A stretch of 64,000 nt of DNA. It comes from Rhodospirillales bacterium. GTDB lineage: Bacteria; Pseudomonadota; Alphaproteobacteria; Rhodospirillales; Shumkoniaceae. The DNA lies in assembly GCA_018432935.1 (NCBI GenBank), contig JAHDSF010000035.1, forward strand, positions 1 to 64,000, in the 5' to 3' direction. Positions within the stretch are counted from its first letter, which is position 1. Each line of letters starts with the position of its first letter. Below, in pieces: positions 10,687 through 18,976 of this stretch. The position numbers and the translations under genes are program-made. The notes under the pieces were generated by a model. It made no database searches. It was not told where the DNA came from and was given only the letters and a program-made list of their open reading frames with translations.

Positions 10687-10905
10687 GAGCCCTCCTGCCG
10701 CTTTCCAGTGTTTCACGAAGCTAGGCGGCCGCGCGCGCGGGGGCAAGGGCGGGCAGCGCCGCGATGGGTATGCGTTTGCTGCAGTGCTGCGGCGCAACAT
10801 TCGCACGCGAAAAATCCGCAGTACGGATTATCTTTCGATCTGTAAGCGAACCAGACGGTTACATACTTACGGCTAGTTTGATATCCCGACACTAGGAGAA
10901 CTACT

Positions 10906-11277
10906 ATGAACGCCAACGAAAACATGAGCTTCACGAAGGTCGACTGGTTCCAGGTGAATGCCGCGATCCAGGCCGCCCGCGCCGAGCGCGCTCGCATTCT
11001 TGGCCAGGCGCTGCGCGCCGCCTTCCGCGGGCTGGGCCGCCTCGTCTTCGGCGTCGCGGACATGATTTCCCGCGCTGCACAAAGCGCCCGCCTCTATGAC
11101 GAGCTGAGCCGCATGAGCGATCGTCAGCTCGCCGACGTCGGCATCCAGCGCGAGGACATCGCCCGCATCGTCGCCAAGTCGATGTCCGACGCCCGGGCCG
11201 AGAGGGCCGGAAAGGTCGTCGAACTGCATGCCAAGGGCGTGTCGGCCGACCTCGGCGAGGTCAAGAAGGCCGCCTGA
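10906..11277 (+). CDS. DUF1127 domain protein
   Basis: A 123-residue basic, Arg/Ala-rich protein. The segment ARLYDELSRMSDRQLADVGIQREDI (residues about 61-85) is the DUF1127 signature, common as multiple small paralogues in alphaproteobacteria. This copy is longer than the usual 45-75 residues, with N- and C-terminal extensions. Some family members act in phosphate or stress responses through RNA or protein contacts; the role here is unknown. AGGAGAACTACT precedes the ATG. The upstream 220 bp are visibly more AT-rich than their surroundings and should hold its promoter. Confidence 0.85.
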   Translation: MNANENMSFTKVDWFQVNAAIQAARAERARILGQALRAAFRGLGRLVFGVADMISRAAQSARLYDELSRMSDRQLADVGIQREDIARIVAKSMSDARAERAGKVVELHAKGVSADLGEVKKAA

Positions 11278-11302
11278 TCGATCTCCTTCCTGGTGTGGGG
11301 AA

Positions 11303-11333
11303 CCGGGCCAGGGGGCTTCCGCCCCCTCCCCGG
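11303..11333 (+). terminator. Hairpin after the DUF1127 gene
   Basis: AGGGGGC/GCCCCCT with a TTCC loop, enlarged by flanking CCGG/CCGG, lies 26 bp after the stop codon. There is no T-tract, so it may act as an mRNA 3'-end stabiliser or a Rho-associated end rather than a classical terminator. It also lies before the 3' end of the convergent tenA. Confidence 0.45.
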
Positions 11334-11378
11334 CCTCCCGACCGGAAGGAGGGCCTTGTTGCAGCGCAGCAGACGTGG

Positions 11379-12089
11379 TCACGCCTCCCGACCGTCTTCG
11401 GCCCGCAGGCCCATTCCCCAAAAATCCGCTTCCAGCCGGCACGCCGCATCGAAGGTCCGCACCAGGTCGGGCCAGCGCGGCGACGACGGCACGTCCCGGC
11501 CGATCAGCCGCGCCGCCACCCCTTCCATCAGCGTTCCCACCGTCCGACAGAGGTCCTGGTACCCCGGGCCGGCGTAGCTGGCGATCCATTCCCCGTACGG
11601 GTGCCCGGCCGGCAGCCGCGCCGTTGCAGCGAGGCGGGCTCCGATCTCGCCGTAGCCGAACGCGCAAGGCGCCAGGGCGACCAGCAGGTCCAGGAGATCG
11701 CCGCGCACTCCGGCGTCGATGATGAAGCGCGTGTAGGCGAGGGTCTCGGGCTCCTCGACCGTGGCCGCGAGGGCCTCCTCGTCGATTCCCTCGGCAGCGC
11801 AGGTGGCGACGTGCAGCCGCATCTCCTCGTCGATCGACGCGAGCGCGATGGCGGCGGCGGCCCGCATCTCGGCGATGCGGTCGCTTTTGGCGACCGCCAA
11901 CGCCCAGGCGCGCGTGAAGTGGATCAGGTAGACGTAATCCTGGCGGAGATAGCGCAGATAGCACTCGCGCCGCAGCGAGCCGTCCCCCAGCCCGACGACG
12001 AAGGGGTGGTCGACGTACGCCTGCCAGGCCTTTCCGCAGCAGCCGCGCAGGGCGCCGAACAGGGGCGAGCCGTAATCCTGGGCCTGCAA
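11379..12089 (-). CDS. tenA: TenA family aminopyrimidine aminohydrolase / thiaminase II
   Basis: A 236-residue TenA-fold protein that salvages thiamine by hydrolysing degraded aminopyrimidines. Family marks are VYLIHFTRAWALAVAKS, the active-site cysteine in APCAFGYGEIG (C142), HPYGEWIASYAGPGYQ and the late glutamate in CRLEADFW (E220). The start is a TTG at 12089, preceded by GGAGG 7 nt upstream; it begins just before the conserved helix 1, while the open frame upstream of it is a proline/arginine-rich artefact. No other thiamine genes lie nearby. Convergent with the DUF1127 gene. Confidence 0.88.
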   Translation of the reverse strand: MQAQDYGSPLFGALRGCCGKAWQAYVDHPFVVGLGDGSLRRECYLRYLRQDYVYLIHFTRAWALAVAKSDRIAEMRAAAAIALASIDEEMRLHVATCAAEGIDEEALAATVEEPETLAYTRFIIDAGVRGDLLDLLVALAPCAFGYGEIGARLAATARLPAGHPYGEWIASYAGPGYQDLCRTVGTLMEGVAARLIGRDVPSSPRWPDLVRTFDAACRLEADFWGMGLRAEDGREA

Positions 12090-12106
12090 ACCTTTTCCTC
12101 CGCCGT

Positions 12107-12439
12107 CTAGGGCTGCCGCGGCTCGCCGGGCTTGCCCTGGCGGAACCCGCGCGCGGTCATGCAGTCGGCGACCAGCTGCCTTTCCCGCACCTTGGCATCG
12201 TATACAGCCATCCTGGTCGGCAGCGAGGAGGCGTTCGAGCCGATGGTCGGGTCGGTGTAGCCGGTGCGGCGATCGAAATCCTGGTTCGCCAGGGCCGAGG
12301 CCTGACGGCGGCACGCCGCCAGAGTGCCCTGCGCTTGCTGCGCGGTGGCTTTGGGGCTGTACCAGTCTGCCGTGTCGCTGGCGCATGCACCGAGGACAAG
12401 CAGCGGCAGCGCCAGCCATGCTGTGATCAAGTTTCTCAT
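12107..12439 (-). CDS. Small secreted lipoprotein, unknown function
   Basis: A 110-residue protein with a type II signal peptide: a short basic start, a hydrophobic core and the lipobox LGAC, with lipidation at C19. The mature part has two further cysteines (in LAACRR and VADCMTARGF) that could form a disulfide, and a conserved-looking tail YDAKVRERQLVADCMTARGF. It ends 17 bp before the TenA TTG start on the same strand, so the two are probably cotranscribed. I do not recognise a named family. Its ribosome-binding site is weak. Confidence 0.75.
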   Translation of the reverse strand: MRNLITAWLALPLLVLGACASDTADWYSPKATAQQAQGTLAACRRQASALANQDFDRRTGYTDPTIGSNASSLPTRMAVYDAKVRERQLVADCMTARGFRQGKPGEPRQP

Positions 12440-12548
12440 CCTGCCAACGTAGAGCCTGTGGCAGAGCGGTCAAGCATGGAAGGCATGAACCGTGCGCGGG
12501 ACGATCGGCCCCGCGTCCGGCTCCCACCACCTGGAGAGGGCGTCGCCC

Positions 12549-12576
12549 GGCCGGGATAACGGTGCGCCTCCCGGCC
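12549..12576. repeat. Hairpin in the gap between the lipoprotein and SDR genes
   Basis: A perfect 8-bp stem, GGCCGGGA/TCCCGGCC, with a 12-nt loop lies in the 232-bp gap 12440-12671. It could mark the 3' end of the leftward SDR transcript, but no T-tract follows on the minus strand. Confidence 0.35.
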
Positions 12577-12671
12577 CGGCCGCCGGCCCCTTGACCAAGA
12601 GCCGGCGATCGTCGCGACGTCCTGCCTCCTGAGATGCCAACAGCGGCGGGACGGGGTTTATTCCGCCGCCC

Positions 12672-13499
12672 TCACTGGCTCGCCGTGATGCCGCCGTCGA
12701 CATACATCACCTGGCCGGTGACGAAATCGGACGCCGGCGAGACGAAGAACAGGGTCGGCCCGACGCAATCCTTGGGGTCGGCGATCCGTCCCAGCGGGAT
12801 GCGCTCGTACAGGTATTTGCGGAATTCGGGGTTTTCCACCACGTGGCGGATCTGTTCGGTGTAGACGAACGTGGGCGCCACGGCGTTGACGTTGATTCCG
12901 TGCGGTGCCAGCTCCAGCGCGTGCTGCTTGACCATCATCACCTGGCCGCCCTTGGTCGAGCAGTAGGCGGAGTAGCCGCGCCCCCGCAGGCCGAGCTGCG
13001 AGCGGACCGAAAGGTAGTGCACGATCTTGCCCGGCTTGTTCGCCGCCACCAGATGGCGGGCGACCGCCTGGGCGAGGAACATCGAAGCCCTGAGGTTGAC
13101 CTTGTAGACGGCGTCGAAGGCCTCCTCGGTGACGTCGAGGATCGGCTGCTCGATCTGCAGCCCGGTGCAGTTGATCAGAATGTCGATCCCGCCGTGATCG
13201 CGCACGATGCGATCGACCGAGGCACGGATCTGTTCGACCTCGGTGACGTCGCAGGCGAACCCGTCGGCGTCGTGACCCTTGCGGGCGAGAGCTTCCGCCA
13301 GGGCCTCCGCCCGGTCGCCGTGGCGGCCCGAGAACACCACCTTGGCGCCATGCATGCAGAGCGCCCAAGCCACCGCCTCGCCGATGCCACCGTAGCCGCC
13401 GGGCATGTAGACGACCTTGCCCTTGAGGTCGAAGAGGCCGGCGAGTTCCCGCTCGAAGTCGATGATCGGAGCAATGCGGTCCGATTCCTGTTCGGCCAT
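12672..13499 (-). CDS. SDR family oxidoreductase
   Basis: A 275-residue classical short-chain dehydrogenase/reductase. The coenzyme motif is GGYGGIG (34-40), the structural motif is NCTG (110-113) and the active site is Y179-CST-K183 with serines at 164/167. The end MYVDGGITASQ is typical of the gluconate 5-dehydrogenase/3-oxoacyl reductase branch. A 25-residue acidic N-terminal extension precedes the fold. It is divergent from the IolR-like gene and shares its operator region, so an inositol or sugar-acid substrate is likely; the exact substrate is not readable. Confidence 0.9.
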   Translation of the reverse strand: MAEQESDRIAPIIDFERELAGLFDLKGKVVYMPGGYGGIGEAVAWALCMHGAKVVFSGRHGDRAEALAEALARKGHDADGFACDVTEVEQIRASVDRIVRDHGGIDILINCTGLQIEQPILDVTEEAFDAVYKVNLRASMFLAQAVARHLVAANKPGKIVHYLSVRSQLGLRGRGYSAYCSTKGGQVMMVKQHALELAPHGINVNAVAPTFVYTEQIRHVVENPEFRKYLYERIPLGRIADPKDCVGPTLFFVSPASDFVTGQVMYVDGGITASQ

Positions 13500-13531
13500 G
13501 CGTGTTCCTCCCCTTCAGAGCCCGCCAAGTT

Positions 13532-13576
13532 GGAAAGCAGTTTGCACAGCTTGTCAATGTTGGGAATAGATGTTCA
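13532..13576. promoter_or_regulatory. Two GGAA-N6-TT operator-like sites between SDR and iolR-like genes
   Basis: GGAA-AGCAGT-TTGC (13532-13545) and GGAA-TAGATG-TTCA (13563-13576) are near-matches to the GGAA-N6-TTCC motif described for rhizobial IolR. They lie 31 bp apart, about three helical turns, in the 107-bp divergent promoter region. This fits cooperative binding by the RpiR-type regulator encoded at 13607. Confidence 0.5.
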
Positions 13577-13606
13577 AATGCCGACGGGGTATGCAAGGGG
13601 GCAACC

Positions 13607-14485
13607 ATGGTCAGGATTTCTCCACGCTCGGAGGGGTCCCGGGTGCCGCGGACCTTCGAGGATCTCAAGGCGGTGCTCGCCAACCGATACGGCAGCCTGA
13701 GCGCGCAGCTGCAGCGGATCGCCCAGTACGTGGTCGACCATCCGGACGAGGTCGCGCTCGATACGGTGACGGTGACCGCCAATCGGATCGGCGCGCAGCC
13801 GTCCAGCATCGTGCGCTTCGCCCAGGCGCTCGGCTATTCGGGCTTCACCGAGATGCAGCGGGTGTTCCGGGCTCATCTCGTCGCCGGCACCGTCAATTAC
13901 CGCACCCGCCTGCACAACTTCCGTCCTTCGGCCTCGGGCAAGGGCTACGAGCGGGTGCTCGCCACCTTCGTCGAGGAGGGCATCGGCGAGTTGCAGCGGC
14001 TGCGCGAGAGGACCACCACGGAGGACCTGCAGGCGGCCGTCAGGATGATGGCGCGGGCGTCCGAGATCTACCTGATCGGTCAGCGGCGCTCGTTCCCGGT
14101 CACCTTCTACCTGGCCTATGCGCTCGGCCGGCTGGAGCGGCGGTGTCGACTGGTGGACGGGCTTGCCGGGCTCTACCGGCAGCAGATCCAGCCGGCGTCC
14201 AGGCGCGATCTCGCCATCGTCACCAGCTTCTCGCCCTACGCGAGCGAGGTGGTCGATGCCGTCGGCCTGCTGAACAGCCGAAGCGTGCCGATGATCGCCA
14301 TCACCGACAATCCGATCGGGCCCATCGCCCAGCAGGTCGAGGTGGCGTTCGCGATCCAGGAATCCGAGGACCGCGGCTTCCGCAGCCTGGTGGCGCCGCT
14401 CTGCCTGGCCCAGAGCCTGGTGGTGGCGCTCGGCCTGCGGCTGGAACGTGATCAGAATGGAAGGGACAGGACACAGCATTCATGA
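13607..14485 (+). CDS. iolR: RpiR/MurR-type regulator, IolR-like
   Basis: A 292-residue transcription factor with an N-terminal RpiR helix-turn-helix domain (about 20-100; TVTVTANRIGAQPSSIVRFAQALGYSGFTEMQ) and a C-terminal SIS sugar-phosphate domain (about 130-280; EIYLIGQRRSFPVTFYLAYAL, VTSFSPYASEVVDAV). It likely senses a phosphorylated sugar such as an inositol-pathway intermediate. The start MVRISPRS follows an AAGGGGGC site. It overlaps iolC by 4 bp (ATGA), so regulator and kinase are translationally coupled. The iolR name rests on this linkage. Confidence 0.85.
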   Translation: MVRISPRSEGSRVPRTFEDLKAVLANRYGSLSAQLQRIAQYVVDHPDEVALDTVTVTANRIGAQPSSIVRFAQALGYSGFTEMQRVFRAHLVAGTVNYRTRLHNFRPSASGKGYERVLATFVEEGIGELQRLRERTTTEDLQAAVRMMARASEIYLIGQRRSFPVTFYLAYALGRLERRCRLVDGLAGLYRQQIQPASRRDLAIVTSFSPYASEVVDAVGLLNSRSVPMIAITDNPIGPIAQQVEVAFAIQESEDRGFRSLVAPLCLAQSLVVALGLRLERDQNGRDRTQHS

Positions 14486-16383
14486 CCAGAAAGGCCTTTG
14501 ACGTCATTGCCTTGGGGCGCGCCGCCGTCGACTTCTACGGCGAGCAGGTCGGTGGGCGGCTCGAGGATACGCGCTCGTTCGCGAAGTACATCGGCGGCAG
14601 TCCGTGCAACACCGTGATCGGCGCCTCCCGGCTGGGGCTCCGGTGTGCGCTCATCACCCGCGTCGGCGACGAGCACATGGGCCGCTTCGTACGCGAGACC
14701 CTGCAGGCCGAGGGAGTGGACGTCAGCCATGTCCGCACCGACCCCGAGCGCCTGACCGGGCTGGCCATCCTCGGCCTCAAGGACCGCTCGACGTTCCCGC
14801 TCCTGTTCTACCGCGAGAACTGCGCCGACATGGCGATCGAGGACACCGACTTCGGGCCCGAGTTCATCGCCTCGTCGAAGGCCCTGGTGGTCAGCGGGAC
14901 CCATTTCTCGACCGAAAAGGTCTACCGCGCCAGCCGCGCCGCCATGCGCTACGCCCGGCAGGCGGGGGTCAAGGTCGCCTGGGACATCGACTACCGTCCC
15001 GTCTTGTGGGGGCTGACCAGCCGCGGCATGGGCGAGAACCGCTTCGTCGCCAGCGACAAGGTGAGCGAGCACCTGCGATCGATCCTGCCCGACTGCGACC
15101 TCGTGGTCGGCACCGAGGAGGAGGTCCATATTGCCGGCGGCACCACCGACACGCTGGAGGCGCTGCGCAACATCCGCAAGCTGAGCGCCGCGGTGCTGGT
15201 GCTGAAACGCGGCCCCATGGGCTGCGTCGTCTTTCCCGGTCCCATTCCCGACAGCATCGAAGAAGGGCTGGTGGGGCGCGGTTTCCCGATCGAGGTCTAC
15301 AACGTGCTGGGGGCGGGGGACGCCTTCATGGGCGGCTTCCTGCGGGGCTGGCTGCGCGACGAGCCGTGGGAGACCTGCTGCACCTACGCCAACGCCTGCG
15401 GGGCGATCGTGGTGTCGCGCCACGCCTGTTCTCCGGAGGCCCCGAAATGGGTCGAGCTGGAGGATTTCCTGAAGAACGGCAGCCCGCACTTCCGACTGCG
15501 CGAGGACGCCCGTCTCAACCACATCCACTGGAGCACCAACCGGCGTCCCGACTGGCCCGAGGTGCTGTGCGCCGCCTTCGACCACCGCAAGCAGTTCGAG
15601 GAGATGGCCGATCGCCACGGCGCGCCGCGCGAGCGGATACCGGCCATCAAGAACCTGATCGCCGACGCTGTCGAGCAGGCCGGCGGCGGGCGCCGCGGCA
15701 CCGGGGTGCTGCTCGACGACGTGTACGGATTCGCACCGTTGTGCCGGATGACCGGCCGCGGCGTCTGGGTCGCCCGTCCGGTCGAAATCCAGGGCCAGGT
15801 GCCGGTCGCCTTCATGGCCGGAGAGAACGTTGCCCTGGCGTTGCGCGAGTGGCCCGCCGAGCACGTCGTCAAGTGCCTGGTCTACTTCCATCCCGACGAC
15901 CCGGCGGACCTGCGCGAGACCCAGCTCGCCCGCCTGCGTCAGCTCGACCAGGCCCGTCTTGCCTCGCACCTGGAGCTCCTGGTCGAGGTGATTCCGTCGC
16001 TGGAGCGGCCGAACGGGACCAATACCGTCGCCCGCGCCCTGGAGGCCATCTACGCGGCCGGCGTCCGCCCCGACTGGTGGAAGCTGCAGCCGCCCTCCGA
16101 CCCCGCCGTCTGGCAGACGATCGAGCGCGTGGTGGCGGCGGGCGACCCCTATTGCCGCGGCATCCTGCTGCTCGGCCTCGCCAAGCCGATCGAGGACGTC
16201 GGCGCCAGCTTCGCCGTGGCCCGCCGCAGCCCGCTGTGCCGGGGGTTCGCGGTCGGCCGCAGCCTGTGGGGCGAGCCGGCCGAACGCTGGTTTGCCGGGC
16301 GCCTCGACGACGCCGGCCTGGTGGACGGGGTTGCCGACAACTACCGCGCCCTGGTTGCCGCCTGGGACAGAGCGGCCGGCTGA
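14482..16383 (+). CDS. iolC: Fused 5-dehydro-2-deoxygluconokinase / DUF2090 aldolase-like protein
   Basis: A 633-residue two-domain protein. Residues about 1-325 are a PfkB/ribokinase-family kinase with YIGGSPCNTVIGASRLG near the start and the catalytic signature GAGDAFMGGFLRG near 274. Residues about 335-633 are DUF2090, the aldolase-like domain usually annotated as IolJ-type in this fusion. Together they would phosphorylate 5-dehydro-2-deoxygluconate and cleave the product during inositol catabolism. Other iol genes (iolB, D, E, G) are not in the window. Its last 43 bp overlap the convergent doxX gene. Confidence 0.9.
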   Translation: MTRKAFDVIALGRAAVDFYGEQVGGRLEDTRSFAKYIGGSPCNTVIGASRLGLRCALITRVGDEHMGRFVRETLQAEGVDVSHVRTDPERLTGLAILGLKDRSTFPLLFYRENCADMAIEDTDFGPEFIASSKALVVSGTHFSTEKVYRASRAAMRYARQAGVKVAWDIDYRPVLWGLTSRGMGENRFVASDKVSEHLRSILPDCDLVVGTEEEVHIAGGTTDTLEALRNIRKLSAAVLVLKRGPMGCVVFPGPIPDSIEEGLVGRGFPIEVYNVLGAGDAFMGGFLRGWLRDEPWETCCTYANACGAIVVSRHACSPEAPKWVELEDFLKNGSPHFRLREDARLNHIHWSTNRRPDWPEVLCAAFDHRKQFEEMADRHGAPRERIPAIKNLIADAVEQAGGGRRGTGVLLDDVYGFAPLCRMTGRGVWVARPVEIQGQVPVAFMAGENVALALREWPAEHVVKCLVYFHPDDPADLRETQLARLRQLDQARLASHLELLVEVIPSLERPNGTNTVARALEAIYAAGVRPDWWKLQPPSDPAVWQTIERVVAAGDPYCRGILLLGLAKPIEDVGASFAVARRSPLCRGFAVGRSLWGEPAERWFAGRLDDAGLVDGVADNYRALVAAWDRAAG

Positions 16384-16823
16384 GGCCGCTCCAGGATCCA
16401 GCGGTCGAGCGCCAGCCGTCCGGGACCGTAGGCCACCACGGCGAGCGCCATCGCCGCCCATGCGAGGTGGAAGTTGGCCCACCCGTCGGGCACGGTGAGC
16501 TGGATGATGCCCGTCATTACCAGCAGACCCAGGGCCGCGAACCGGGTTCCGAGGCCGAGAACCAGCAACACCGGCAGCACGATCTCGGCGGTCCCGGCCA
16601 GCCATGCCGTCAGGTGGGGTGCGGGGTAGGGGATCTCCATGCCGAGGATGTGCAGGCGGAACTCCTCGGTGAACAGCAGCACCGCGCTGTCGGACAGATG
16701 CAGGAACCCGTCCCACTTCGTCAACCCGGAGCGGTAGAACGGCACCGCCAGGGCCAATCGCAGCAGAAGCTGCACGAGCGAGGCTGGGACCTTGGCAAGC
16801 AGGCCGTTGGCGGCGACGATCAT
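16341..16823 (-). CDS. DoxX family membrane protein of the bufferin operon
   Basis: A 160-residue DoxX-type integral membrane protein with four predicted helices (segments near LVQLLLRLALAVPFY, LTAWLAGTAEIVLPVLLVLG, AALGLLVMTGIIQLTV and FHLAWAAMALAVVAYG). DoxX proteins are frequent fourth partners in bufferin clusters, where a role in membrane redox or quinone chemistry is assumed. The start overlaps the bufC stop by 4 bp (ATGA). It is the last gene of the operon and runs 43 bp into the 3' end of iolC on the opposite strand. Confidence 0.88.
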   Translation of the reverse strand: MIVAANGLLAKVPASLVQLLLRLALAVPFYRSGLTKWDGFLHLSDSAVLLFTEEFRLHILGMEIPYPAPHLTAWLAGTAEIVLPVLLVLGLGTRFAALGLLVMTGIIQLTVPDGWANFHLAWAAMALAVVAYGPGRLALDRWILERPQPAALSQAATRAR

Positions 16824-17590
16824 GGACGGGCCTCCTGTCTCGTGAATCCGATTACGGCGCCGGACCGGAACAGGCCGGAGAGGTTGTAGGGGAGATCGAA
16901 CCCGGGAACGGCGGCGCACGCTGCGGCGGTCGCGGCTCCGAGCGGAACGCCTGCCGCGAGGTCGGCCGCGAACGCAACGCCGCCGGCCGGCAGGCGGTGG
17001 ACCAGGACCTCCGCATCCGGGCGCACGACCAACAGCTCTTCCGGCTCCCAGGCCGCGGGCGGCTGGGGCTCCGCCTCTCCCTGGTGCGCGGCCCAGATGG
17101 TGCCGATCGGGTAGGGCGAGCGGATGAGCCGCAGCGAGGGATGGAGCTTCAGCACGGTCTCCTCGAGGTCCTCCACCGGTACCGCGCGGGGGTCGAGCGG
17201 CGAAGCCTCGGCGGCGTGGAACGCCTCGGTCCATGCCGCCTCGAGCCGCGCCACGTCGGCCAGGTAGGGGACCTCCGCCGCTGGCGGGAACGCCGCGATG
17301 AAATCGGGAAAGCTGCTGCCGTACTCGATCAGCAGCGGCGAGGCCGGCTTGTGCCCGGCGACGTAGGCGCGCGCCATGGCGGCAAAGAACGGATCGCCGA
17401 CCAGCCTCCGCACCACGGGGAAGCGGTCGCCGAGGGCCGTCACCAGGCCCGCCGTTACGTTGTTGCGGTAGACGGCGAAGCGGCGGACGTCGCAGCGCCC
17501 GTTGCGTCCGAGGACGCCGGTCGGCACCGGCAGTTCGGGGTCCGTCAGGGCGGCGGCGAACGCACGCTGGCGCTCACGCAGCGGCAGCAT
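16820..17590 (-). CDS. bufC: BufC-type partner protein (DUF2063)
   Basis: A 256-residue DUF2063 protein. The N-terminal domain (about 1-95) shows RQRAFAAALTDP and the family motif RFAVYRNNVTAGLVTALGDRFPVVRRLVGD, followed by FFAAMARAYV and SPLLIEYGSSFPDFI. In known systems this protein partners the DUF692 enzyme and supports recognition of the precursor peptide; it is not a DNA-binding protein despite some database names. Its start lies inside the bufB 3' end (17-bp overlap), indicating tight coupling. Confidence 0.92.
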   Translation of the reverse strand: MLPLRERQRAFAAALTDPELPVPTGVLGRNGRCDVRRFAVYRNNVTAGLVTALGDRFPVVRRLVGDPFFAAMARAYVAGHKPASPLLIEYGSSFPDFIAAFPPAAEVPYLADVARLEAAWTEAFHAAEASPLDPRAVPVEDLEETVLKLHPSLRLIRSPYPIGTIWAAHQGEAEPQPPAAWEPEELLVVRPDAEVLVHRLPAGGVAFAADLAAGVPLGAATAAACAAVPGFDLPYNLSGLFRSGAVIGFTRQEARP

Positions 17591-18437
17591 GACGGACCTC
17601 CCTCAACAGGCGGTCGGCCTTGCGGGCCTCGCCGAACAGGACCGGCCACTCGGGAACGTCGTTGTCCCACTCGATCAGCACCGGCGCCGGCCCGATGCGG
17701 CCAAGTGCATCGGCGCAGAGCCGCCATGCCGCAGGGTCGATCGCGGACCCGTGGTCATCGATGACGAGGGGGTGTCGGTCGTCGTCCTCGCCGATCGCGA
17801 AGCCGCCGAGATGGATTTCGTCGACGGCGGCGACCGGGAAACGAGCGAGGTAGCCGGCAGCGTCGTAGCCGTGGTTGGTGGCCGAGACGACGACGTTGCT
17901 GATGTCGAGCAGCAGTCCGCAGCCGGTTCGCCGGACGACCTCGGCCAGGAACTCGGTCTCGGGGATCGTGCTTTCGGCGAAGATGACGTAGGTCGACGGG
18001 TTCTCCAGCAACAGGCGCCGGCCGACAATGGTCTGGGTCTCGTCCGCATGCTCGCAGACCCGCGCCAGCGTCTCCTCGGTGTAGGGCAAGGGGAGTAGGT
18101 CATTGAGGAACGCCTCGCCGTGCGACGACCACGCCAGGTGCTCGGAGAACAGCCCGGGCTCGTAGCGCTCGACCAGCGCCTTCAGGCGTTGCAGATGGGC
18201 GGAATCCAGCGGACGGTCGGCGCCGATCGACAGGCCCACGCCGTGCAGCGACAGGGGATGGCGCTCGCGGACCGCCTCCAGCCAGCGGTGGGGTGGACCG
18301 CCGGCGCCCATGTAATTCTCCGCATGGACTTCGAAGAAGCCGATGTCCGGCTTGTCGTCGAGGATTTGGCGGTAGTGCTGCGGCTTCAGCCCGACGCCGG
18401 CGCGGGCGGGGATCGTCGGCGCAACGCGGTTGGTCAT
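17574..18437 (-). CDS. bufB: BufB-type MNIO RiPP-modifying enzyme (DUF692)
   Basis: A 287-residue DUF692/MNIO TIM-barrel enzyme of the MbnB family. These use a multinuclear iron centre to convert peptide cysteines to oxazolone- or thiooxazole-type groups. Metal-binding residues are visible in GFFEVHAENYMG, SLHGVGLSIG, LFSEHLAWS, LLLENPSTYV, LLLDISNVVVSATNHGYD and AVDEIHLGGF. Start MTNRVAPTI follows GCGAGGACGCC; a methionine five codons upstream is less well placed. It lies 71 bp after bufA and overlaps bufC. Its likely substrate is the adjacent four-cysteine precursor. Confidence 0.93.
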   Translation of the reverse strand: MTNRVAPTIPARAGVGLKPQHYRQILDDKPDIGFFEVHAENYMGAGGPPHRWLEAVRERHPLSLHGVGLSIGADRPLDSAHLQRLKALVERYEPGLFSEHLAWSSHGEAFLNDLLPLPYTEETLARVCEHADETQTIVGRRLLLENPSTYVIFAESTIPETEFLAEVVRRTGCGLLLDISNVVVSATNHGYDAAGYLARFPVAAVDEIHLGGFAIGEDDDRHPLVIDDHGSAIDPAAWRLCADALGRIGPAPVLIEWDNDVPEWPVLFGEARKADRLLREVRHAAAA

Positions 18438-18508
18438 GGCGTCCTCGCGCATTCGGGTGCCCGCCGTCCCTGCGGGCCTCCGGGGGGACGGCGGGCAGAG
18501 GGGCAAGC

Positions 18509-18805
18509 TCAGGCCTTCGGCACGTCGCGGGCGAGTGCCTCCAGCGATCCCATGCGGTCGCCGGGAAGCTTCATCGTGGTGCAGGTGCCCTTGGGGACGT
18601 ACTTCCAGGCGTTGCCCTGGTAGTCAACCTTGGAGGTGCCGGCGCAGGTCGTTCCTGCTCCGGCGGCGCAGTCGTTCTGGCCCTTGAGCGCGACCCCGAA
18701 GCACTTCTCCTTGCCGGAGTCCTGGGCGGTGGCGGGAACGGACATCAGCGCGAAGGCGGCGAGGAGCGAGCTGGCGAGCGCGATGTTGGCTGAGCGACGG
18801 TTCAT
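18509..18805 (-). CDS. bufA: BufA-type bufferin precursor peptide (DUF2282)
   Basis: A 98-residue secreted peptide precursor. Residues 1-27 form a Sec signal peptide with an ATA cleavage site (predicted cut after A27). The mature peptide has four cysteines (C35, C46, C54, C75) in the family pattern [18 protein letters not shown]...[17 protein letters not shown]...PKGTC. Known bufferins are large RiPPs that bind copper in the periplasm after two of their cysteines are modified by a DUF692 enzyme. A good ribosome-binding site (AGGGAGAAGG) precedes ATG. It is the first gene of bufA-B-C-doxX and lies divergent to the sigma factor. Confidence 0.93.
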   Translation of the reverse strand: MNRRSANIALASSLLAAFALMSVPATAQDSGKEKCFGVALKGQNDCAAGAGTTCAGTSKVDYQGNAWKYVPKGTCTTMKLPGDRMGSLEALARDVPKA

Positions 18806-18858
18806 GATCCTTCTCCCTTCGATCTCGTCGTGGGCCGGAAGCGGCTCACAGCAGGCTC

Positions 18859-18884
18859 TACGTCGCGGACGCCGCGTTCGTTAC
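18859..18884 (-). promoter_or_regulatory. Predicted ECF-sigma promoter for bufABC-doxX
   Basis: On the minus strand, GTAAC (18884-18880) and CGTA (18862-18859) are separated by 17 bp. The spacing and sequence fit an ECF promoter of the SigF type. The -35 lies in GGCGTAACGAA, an 11-bp sequence repeated in perfect inverted orientation at the sigma gene. Transcription would begin about 45 bp before the bufA start codon. Confidence 0.6.
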
Positions 18885-18950
18885 GCCGTTCACCAAAGTG
18901 TGTTTGACTTGCGTCCTGCGTTCACAAATTGTTGATCCCGGACAGCAGGC

Positions 18951-18976
18951 GTAACGAATGACCGACCCCGCGCGAA
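18951..18976 (+). promoter_or_regulatory. Predicted autoregulatory ECF promoter of the sigma gene
   Basis: GTAAC (18951-18955) and CGAA (18973-18976) are spaced by 17 bp, the mirror counterpart of the bufA promoter. It overlaps the first ATG of the sigma frame (18958), so either that ATG is not the start used from this promoter or the element is fortuitous. Confidence 0.45.

Noticed and set aside
14452-16716. A 754-codon leftward frame opposite iolC
   Set aside because: It is antisense to the kinase/aldolase fusion, and its only recognisable part is the frame-shifted image of the DoxX region.
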